Source: Paucimonas sp. (GTDB lineage Bacteria > Pseudomonadota > Gammaproteobacteria > Burkholderiales > Burkholderiaceae_D). From it: a stretch of DNA of 19,506 nucleotides. Shown here in pieces: positions 15,448-19,506 of the stretch. A program made the position numbers and the translations under genes. The notes beneath the pieces are model-generated. The model was not told the DNA's origin, did not search any database, and saw only the letters and a list, made by a program, of their open reading frames with translations. How positions within the stretch are numbered: position 1 is the stretch's first letter; the number at the start of each line of letters is the position of its first letter. The stretch is from assembly GCA_029266815.1 (NCBI GenBank), contig JAQSWC010000003.1, forward strand, positions 1 through 19,506, in the 5' to 3' direction.

Positions 15448-16263
15448 TCAAATTGTCTCGGCTGCTCGGAAACGTGAGAGTTCTACTCCCGCCTCGGTCA
15501 GCCTTTCAAGAAATGCTTCGCTGTTCAGGTAGGTGAATTCACTCGGCCTGGCCTTGGCCGAAGGATCGGCCGGATCATTTGCTGCGAAGCCGGGATGGCA
15601 CATGATGATGGCGTCATCCGGAACTCCGGCAAGCCAGGTTCGCATATGGTTCGCAAAATCGGATTTTGGTGATAGCGAATAAAGTCCAGCAAATCCGCTC
15701 GATATCCTGAAGCCGGCGCGTTTCGCGTCGCTATCAAAGTTCCAAGCCAGCACACGAAGCACAGCAGATTTGGCCGAAGCGGCATTGCCGGTCAGTGTGT
15801 GGCTGACATTGCGCAGATAAGGCAATCGAGATGGATATCGATCGGCAAGTACCCTGAAAACTATATCCCGGATGACGGGAAATGCGTGCACATGCTGATG
15901 GCCGTCCAGAAAATCAGGAGGCTCACCGAACATTTCTTCGAACCGGTTCAACTGGCGCTGCAACGACGCTTCTATCGGTTTCCTGTCCAACGTTCTAAAA
16001 AATGCCGCGCACAACAGCGCAGGCAAGGTCCAGCTTGGCAGGTCGAAGGCATGGGTCAGGTTGAAATGCAAGCCAATATCGGCTTGGTTGGAATAGGGCT
16101 TGAGTCTGACGGCATCTTTCTCCCAGCAGGGCGAATCCGTCATGCAGCTTATCGCGGTAAGACGTTTCCTTTCCAGTAGCTGCAGAATCCCATCGCTGAT
16201 GGCGGTGTTTTGCGCATAGTCGTCCGCGCACAGAACAATGCGCCTGGTTAGCGAAACGCCCAT
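15448..16263 (-). CDS. ChbG/HpnK (YdjC) family carbohydrate deacetylase
   Basis: A 271-residue metal-dependent deacetylase of the YdjC/ChbG/HpnK family. The catalytic/metal pair D14-D15 is in VLCADDYAQN, a metal His is at 66 in GLHFNLTH, and the triple-His motif DGHQHVH (120-126) is complete; MCHPGF is near the C-terminus. Family members remove acetyl groups from N-acetyl amino sugars: diacetylchitobiose (ChbG), a hopanoid-linked sugar (HpnK), or undecaprenyl-phosphate GalNAc (Francisella NaxD). The open frame extends to 16566, but that extension covers the GtrA gene and is not homologous; the ATG at 16263 begins just before the first beta strand. It overlaps the GtrA stop by 16 bases. Neighbouring GT2 and GtrA genes favour a lipid-carrier sugar as substrate (inference). 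Confidence 0.92.
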   Translation of the reverse strand: MGVSLTRRIVLCADDYAQNTAISDGILQLLERKRLTAISCMTDSPCWEKDAVRLKPYSNQADIGLHFNLTHAFDLPSWTLPALLCAAFFRTLDRKPIEASLQRQLNRFEEMFGEPPDFLDGHQHVHAFPVIRDIVFRVLADRYPSRLPYLRNVSHTLTGNAASAKSAVLRVLAWNFDSDAKRAGFRISSGFAGLYSLSPKSDFANHMRTWLAGVPDDAIIMCHPGFAANDPADPSAKARPSEFTYLNSEAFLERLTEAGVELSRFRAAETI

Positions 16264-16628
16264 TGCCGGCTCAGGAAAAAAGTTAGGATGGCAACGCACA
16301 CCAGAACGATCAGCAAGGAAACCCGGTAGTCCAGCGATGTGTAGGTAAGGAAAAAGTAGTACAGCGTCTGGTTCAGTACGAAGCTGGAGCACGCAGTCAA
16401 AAGGAACCGGGGCAGGGCGGATCGATGCGGTCGGTCTGCGTTGAAAGTCCACCTGCGGTGCCCCCAATAGCTGACATTGAATGCGGTGATGAAGGCGACG
16501 ACGTTTGCCTGCAACGGCAACAGCCCCAATGGCACCAACGCGGCCACCACTGACCAATGAACACATGCTGCAATGAGACCTACCGTCCCGAAGCGGGCCA
16601 ACTGGAAAACCATGTTTCTACTCATCAT
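16248..16628 (-). CDS. GtrA family membrane protein (probable lipid-linked sugar flippase)
   Basis: A 126-residue inner-membrane protein with four hydrophobic segments: about 10-30 (RFGTVGLIAACVHWSVVAAL), 36-54, 75-95 and 100-121. FNVSYWGHRRWTF (about 49-61) and the C-terminal SRQWAFR are the usual GtrA marks. GtrA proteins are thought to move polyprenyl-phosphate-linked sugars across the membrane, paired with a GtrB-type glycosyltransferase. That partner lies directly upstream and overlaps by 11 bases; the deacetylase start lies inside this gene's end. The three genes are thus translationally chained. Confidence 0.92.
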   Translation of the reverse strand: MMSRNMVFQLARFGTVGLIAACVHWSVVAALVPLGLLPLQANVVAFITAFNVSYWGHRRWTFNADRPHRSALPRFLLTACSSFVLNQTLYYFFLTYTSLDYRVSLLIVLVCVAILTFFLSRQWAFR

Positions 16629-17643
16629 GCTTGGGCTGGAATCCGTGGCGGTATCTCACCAGATAGGTTGGGCGTCCCTTTACCTCGGTAAAAATGCGGC
16701 CGATGTACTCGCCCAGAATTCCGATGGAAATCAACTGGATTCCCCCAAGCAGTGTGGTGCTGACGGTCAGGGTTGCCCAGCCGGGAAGGTCCACACCATA
16801 CACCAGCGTGCGTATCCAAATGAATAAGCCGAATGCAATCGAGCATAAGGAAACAAGGACCCCAACACCGCTCCAGATGCGAAGGGGAATGTCGCTAAAG
16901 GAGGTTAGCCCGGTCACTGCGAGACGGTAAAGCTGCAGCATCGGAAACTGCGAACGTCCTGCAAAACGCGGTGCAGGCTGGTACGGAACGCCGATGGAGC
17001 GGAAGCCTACCCAGGAATACAGGCCTTTCATGAAACGGGTGCGTTCGCCGAGAATCTTCAGCGCGGTGACGACTTGTCGATCGAACAGGCGAAAATCACC
17101 TGCGTTCGGAATGATGGGAATGGACGCCGTGCGGCTGAGCAGCGAATAGAACCATCCGGTTGCCTTGCGCTTGAGCAGCGATTCGTTGCCGCGGTCACTG
17201 ATGACGCCGTAGATCATGTCGTAGCCGTCTTTCCAGTGTTTCAGGAAGACGGGCAGAAGTTCGACAGGATGCTGACAATCGGCATCCATGAGGATGACCA
17301 CATCGGTATCTACATGGTCAAGGCCGGCAGTGATGGCACTTTCCTTTCCGAAGTTGCGCGACAGTTGAAGCAGGCGCACCGGATATTGCCGGGCCAGCGC
17401 CACTGCCGTGGCCGATGTGCCGTCCGAGCTGCCATCGTCGACCACGATGATGTAGTAATGGCTGCTTAGCGGCTGAAGGGTGGCGTCTATCATTGGTACC
17501 AGGCGAGCCAGGTTTTCCGCTTCGTTATAGGACGGGATAATGCAGGCCACAGTGGGATATTCCGATCGCGGAAGAATCTGCATGGGCGCATGCTCGCAAT
17601 CGCGTGATATGGCTGCAAACGAAGGTTGTATGTCGGTACTCAA
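16618..17643 (-). CDS. GtrB/DPM1-like family 2 glycosyltransferase, polyprenyl-phosphate type
   Basis: A 341-residue inner-membrane glycosyltransferase. The GT-A domain opens with CIIPSYNEAENL (34-45) and carries VVDDGSSDGT (67-76) and the metal-binding DAD at 120-122; LLSRTASIPIIPNAGDFRLFDR is the usual acceptor-side motif. Two C-terminal membrane segments lie at about 247-282 and 286-315. The type transfers a sugar from a nucleotide donor to undecaprenyl phosphate (GtrB, ArnC, DPM1 relatives); the sugar cannot be told from sequence. I place the start at a TTG (17643), because AGGAGA lies six bases upstream; an ATG at 17583 has no site. The first gene of the cluster, behind a palindrome in the leader. 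Confidence 0.92.
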   Translation of the reverse strand: MSTDIQPSFAAISRDCEHAPMQILPRSEYPTVACIIPSYNEAENLARLVPMIDATLQPLSSHYYIIVVDDGSSDGTSATAVALARQYPVRLLQLSRNFGKESAITAGLDHVDTDVVILMDADCQHPVELLPVFLKHWKDGYDMIYGVISDRGNESLLKRKATGWFYSLLSRTASIPIIPNAGDFRLFDRQVVTALKILGERTRFMKGLYSWVGFRSIGVPYQPAPRFAGRSQFPMLQLYRLAVTGLTSFSDIPLRIWSGVGVLVSLCSIAFGLFIWIRTLVYGVDLPGWATLTVSTTLLGGIQLISIGILGEYIGRIFTEVKGRPTYLVRYRHGFQPKHDE

Positions 17644-17663
17644 CGATGTCTCCTGCTCATGTG

Positions 17664-17680
17664 GTTTCCCTTGGGGAAAC
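17664..17680. promoter_or_regulatory. Perfect palindrome upstream of the glycosyltransferase cluster
   Basis: GTTTCCC-TTG-GGGAAAC (plus strand) is a perfect 7-base dyad with a three-base centre. It ends 20 bases before the TTG start and a few bases before the AGGAGA ribosome binding site. It could be a repressor operator or, in RNA, a leader hairpin that affects access to the ribosome site. No matching -10/-35 pair is clear. Confidence 0.45.
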
Positions 17681-17916
17681 GCTACTGTCGTTTGTATGCG
17701 ACTTTACATTTAGCATGAGAAACCCGGATTGGAGCAGGAATTTCTTGGTAAATGACAGGCGTCTTGATGTTTGCTACAAAATGTAACCCAATTCAGTAAC
17801 AATAGGAATTGTCGTAATGCCACGGCTGCCGGGGAGTGGCAGGACATCAAGCTCAGAGATTTTGAGCTATGGGCAAAAACAGAGGCAATAACCTTGAATA
17901 TCGCTGTTTTATAGGC

Positions 17917-17938
17917 AAAAAAACCGGAACGCAGGTTT
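17917..17938 (-). terminator. Possible intrinsic terminator (short stem, seven-T tract)
   Basis: Read on the minus strand: AAACC, an eight-base loop, GGTTT, continuing into a run of T (the A tract at 17917-17923 of the plus strand). The stem is only five bases, two of them G-C, so it is weak; it is the second such signal after the gene ending at 18005. Confidence 0.35.
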
Positions 17939-17951
17939 AGAAAGCCGTCTC

Positions 17952-18000
17952 AAAAACGTAAATCCGGTCGCATGAAAGCGACAAAGGTAGAATGTTTACG
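17952..18000 (-). terminator. Candidate intrinsic terminator of the Lrp/small-protein transcript
   Basis: Just after the stop at 18005 the minus strand shows a nested hairpin: outer arms CGTAAA and TTTACG (18000-17995 and 17962-17957), inner perfect stem GTCGC/GCGAC with a six-base loop (17982-17967), then five T's (17956-17952). Internal loops between the stems weaken it, but the position fits. Confidence 0.45.
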
Positions 18001-18004
18001 GCGG

Positions 18005-18346
18005 TTATACCCGGCTGGCTGCAGCAGCGAGGCGATCAAGCGCTTCTATCATCTTGTCTGGTACCGCTTCGCGGTTGGCAGCTAGCACTGCATATTCGAT
18101 GGCATCGTCGCGCCGTGCCTTCGAGAAATACGACAACAGATAGTCGCCGTTCTCTATGTTCTTGCTGCCGCGCTGATCGTCCTTTCCCAGCTTGCGCACA
18201 TACCAGACGGCATAGCCGTTGGATTCTTCACTGCAGTAGACCTCGGCAGAGTGGTGAGGACCTAGCGGGAATTCATCGGGATCGGTATGCCAGACGATCT
18301 TGCGCCACAAGTGGTTTTTCTTGGATTCGGGAATCATTGCCATCAT
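18005..18346 (-). CDS. Hypothetical protein, about 113 aa
   Basis: A small soluble protein without signal peptide or membrane helix. It is rich in aromatic and charged residues: NHLWRKIVWHTDPDEFPLGP near the N-terminus, NGYAVWYVRKLGKDDQR in the middle, GDYLLSYFSKARRDDAIEYA, then an Ala-rich helical tail. I do not recognise a family. AAAGGAAA precedes three closely spaced in-frame ATGs (18346, 18343, 18337); the second has the best spacing. It follows the Lrp gene by seven bases, so the two are co-transcribed, and may concern the same amino-acid pathway. Confidence 0.75.
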   Translation of the reverse strand: MMAMIPESKKNHLWRKIVWHTDPDEFPLGPHHSAEVYCSEESNGYAVWYVRKLGKDDQRGSKNIENGDYLLSYFSKARRDDAIEYAVLAANREAVPDKMIEALDRLAAAASRV

Positions 18347-18353
18347 GTTTCCT

Positions 18354-18809
18354 TTACAGTGCAGTCAGCGCGCCGCGATCGATGCGCTTGCTGAGTATGA
18401 TCGAAGTCGATGTCTGCCGTACGCCATCGAGCGCGCCTATCTTGTCCAGCAAGCTGTCCAGTTCCGCAGTCGATCGGCAACGCAAGGTGACCATGTAATC
18501 GATCGTACCGCTTACCGCGCACAGGGTTTCCACTTCGGGCAAAGCTTCACATTGCTTGATGAAAGCGGCGGCCATGTGCGGATCAAGCGAAATTCCCACA
18601 TAGGCACGCACGGCAGACAGGTGCAGATCGCGAGTCAGCCTTACGCCATATCCGCCGATCACGCCTTTCTTTTCCAGTCGAGCAATACGCGCTAGTACTG
18701 TGGTGCGGGCAATGGAAAGCCGCTTGGCAATTGCCGTGGCGGGTAGTCTCGCGTTATCTGATAGCAAGGCGAGAATACTTTGATCAAGCGGATCAAGGAC
18801 GTCGTGCAT
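18354..18809 (-). CDS. Lrp/AsnC family transcriptional regulator
   Basis: A 151-residue regulator of the feast/famine family. The N-terminal winged HTH (about 5-60) shows LDPLDQSILALLSDNARL and AIAKRLSIARTTVLARIARLEKKGVI, with the recognition helix near 33-47. The C-terminal RAM ligand-binding domain (about 65-145) has VETLCAVSGTIDYMVTLRC. Such proteins form dimers or octamers and respond to amino acids. I use the ATG at 18809; a TTG two codons upstream is possible, and neither has a strong ribosome binding site. It is divergent from the saccharopine-dehydrogenase-like gene, the classic layout for local control of that gene as well as its own. Confidence 0.94.
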   Translation of the reverse strand: MHDVLDPLDQSILALLSDNARLPATAIAKRLSIARTTVLARIARLEKKGVIGGYGVRLTRDLHLSAVRAYVGISLDPHMAAAFIKQCEALPEVETLCAVSGTIDYMVTLRCRSTAELDSLLDKIGALDGVRQTSTSIILSKRIDRGALTAL

Positions 18810-18833
18810 GGTCAATATGTCTTATACGAATGT

Positions 18834-18861
18834 CATTCTGTTTTATCTTAGACCATTCTGT
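18834..18861. promoter_or_regulatory. Direct repeat CATTCTGT, 20-base period, in the Lrp/dehydrogenase divergent region
   Basis: CATTCTGT occurs at 18834-18841 and again at 18854-18861, start to start 20 bases, about two helical turns, so both copies would face the same side of the DNA. They lie in the 121-base region between the divergent starts. A possible -10 for the rightward gene is TACACT (18900-18905). Confidence 0.4.
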
Positions 18862-18930
18862 CGACATTTTCCGCACTTTTGTCTGACGTCTTCTCCTCCT
18901 ACACTGAAATGGATAAGTAGGAGGAAGAGC

Positions 18931-19506
18931 ATGAAATCGAAGCTGATTCTGTTGGGGGCAGGGAAAATTGGTGACGCAATATTGAATCTGCTCGCCCATT
19001 CCGGCGACTTTGACATCACCGTGGCGGACAAGGACACCAAGCGGCTGGACTATGTGAGGCAGGCGGAATTCCCGGATGTGCGTACTTCGCAAGTGGATCT
19101 GTCGGATGCGGAGTCGGTCACTGATGTGCTTCGCGGACATGAATTCGTTCTCTCGGCCTGTCCGTTTTTCATAACACCTGTCATCGCCACCGCTGCGAAG
19201 CGGGCGAAAGCCCACTATTTTGACCTTACCGAAGACGTAGAAGGCGCGCGCCTGGTGAAGCAATTGGCAGCCGATGCCAACACCGCCTTCATTCCCCAGT
19301 GCGGCCTTGCGCCCGGTTTCATCTCCATCGTGGCCAACGACATCGCTGCTGGTTTCGATACCCTGCGCGACGTGCACATGAGGGTCGGCGCTTTGCCCAT
19401 TTATCCGAGCAATGCGCTCAAGTACAACCTTACCTGGAGTACCGACGGGCTGATCAATGAATACTGCAACCAGTGCGAAGCGATCGTTGATGGTGCAATC
19501 CATGAA
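18931..19506 (+). CDS. Saccharopine dehydrogenase-like / lysine dehydrogenase-like oxidoreductase, N-terminal part
   Basis: An open frame of 192 codons running off the right edge. It begins MKSKLILLGAGKIGDAI with the Rossmann motif GAGKIG at 9-14, followed by an acidic end of strand 2 (VADKDTKRL), as in NAD(P)-dependent saccharopine dehydrogenase-family enzymes. HYFDLTED, FIPQCGLAPGFISI and the region around LKYNLTWSTDGLINEY are shared with lysine 6-dehydrogenase and related proteins. The likely reaction is oxidation or reductive formation of an amino-acid adduct in lysine metabolism, but the exact substrate is undecided. AGGAGGA sits six bases before the ATG, an excellent ribosome site. The divergent Lrp/AsnC gene is the likely regulator. 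Confidence 0.88.
   Translation, partial: MKSKLILLGAGKIGDAILNLLAHSGDFDITVADKDTKRLDYVRQAEFPDVRTSQVDLSDAESVTDVLRGHEFVLSACPFFITPVIATAAKRAKAHYFDLTEDVEGARLVKQLAADANTAFIPQCGLAPGFISIVANDIAAGFDTLRDVHMRVGALPIYPSNALKYNLTWSTDGLINEYCNQCEAIVDGAIHE

Larger units (their letters stand above)
17644..18004. other. 361-base intergenic region rich in short dyads
   Basis: The only large gap. It is AT-richer than the flanks and holds no convincing gene. Seen here: the palindrome at 17664-17680; TTACATTT (17704-17711) with its inverse AAATGTAA (17779-17786); small hairpins CTGCC/GGCAG (17826-17842) and AGCTCA/TGAGCT (17850-17868); and two terminator-like hairpins for the gene ending at 18005. It must hold the promoter of the glycosyltransferase cluster, but I cannot pick one. 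Confidence 0.6.

Noticed and set aside
16264..16566. N-terminal extension of the deacetylase frame
   Set aside because: It covers the GtrA gene in another frame and has no resemblance to the deacetylase family, whose domain begins right after the ATG at 16263.
1..19506. tRNA, rRNA, CRISPR, phage or transposon content
   Set aside because: I looked for direct repeat-spacer patterns, transposase or integrase motifs and tRNA-like cloverleaves in the gaps and found none.

Overview
The window looks like the chromosome of a betaproteobacterium in the Burkholderiales, most likely Oxalobacteraceae (Herbaspirillum/Herminiimonas/Noviherbaspirillum-like). This rests on moderately high GC, the protein flavour of MurB, ArgF/ArgG, RsgA and Orn, and gene orders typical of that group (argF-DUF2798-argG; orn next to an M48 protease, phhB and rsgA). 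Family placement is inference. I see no rRNA, tRNA, CRISPR array, insertion sequence or integrase. The window is almost fully coding; the only gap over 300 bases is 17644-18004.

Layout. (1) 1-1161, minus strand: the start of a probable secreted clan AA aspartic protease, a 98-residue hypothetical gene and yajQ. (2) 1272-2300, plus: murB, divergent from yajQ. (3) 2439-6997, plus: a signalling operon of a CHASE3-type membrane histidine kinase, an overlapping single-domain response regulator, and a large REC-PAS-GAF-GGDEF-EAL protein whose GGDEF motif is decayed while the EAL motifs are intact. (4) 7081-9938, minus: argF, a small DUF2798 membrane protein, argG and ppnP, convergent with the signalling operon. 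(5) 10118-11551, plus: an HDOD-domain protein. (6) 11562-14069, minus: Ste24-like M48 protease, phhB and rsgA, closely packed, with orn divergent on the plus strand. (7) 14726-17643, minus: an envelope-sugar cluster in transcription order GT2 glycosyltransferase, GtrA-family membrane protein, ChbG/HpnK-type deacetylase and SAM methyltransferase. (8) 18005-19506: an Lrp/AsnC regulator with a small unknown partner gene, divergent from a saccharopine-dehydrogenase-like gene that runs off the window.

How genes work together. The kinase and receiver probably feed a c-di-GMP phosphodiesterase output. YajQ (c-di-GMP-binding family) and Orn (which removes pGpG, the EAL product) are in the same window, but both sit in ordinary conserved settings, so I do not treat them as one locus. 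The arg genes cover the last steps before argininosuccinate lyase. The GT2/GtrA/deacetylase set has the logic of making an N-acetylated sugar on a polyprenyl phosphate, deacetylating it and flipping it, as in lipid A amino-sugar modification; the final transferase is not in the window. This is the most interesting lead. The rest is largely ordinary core genome.
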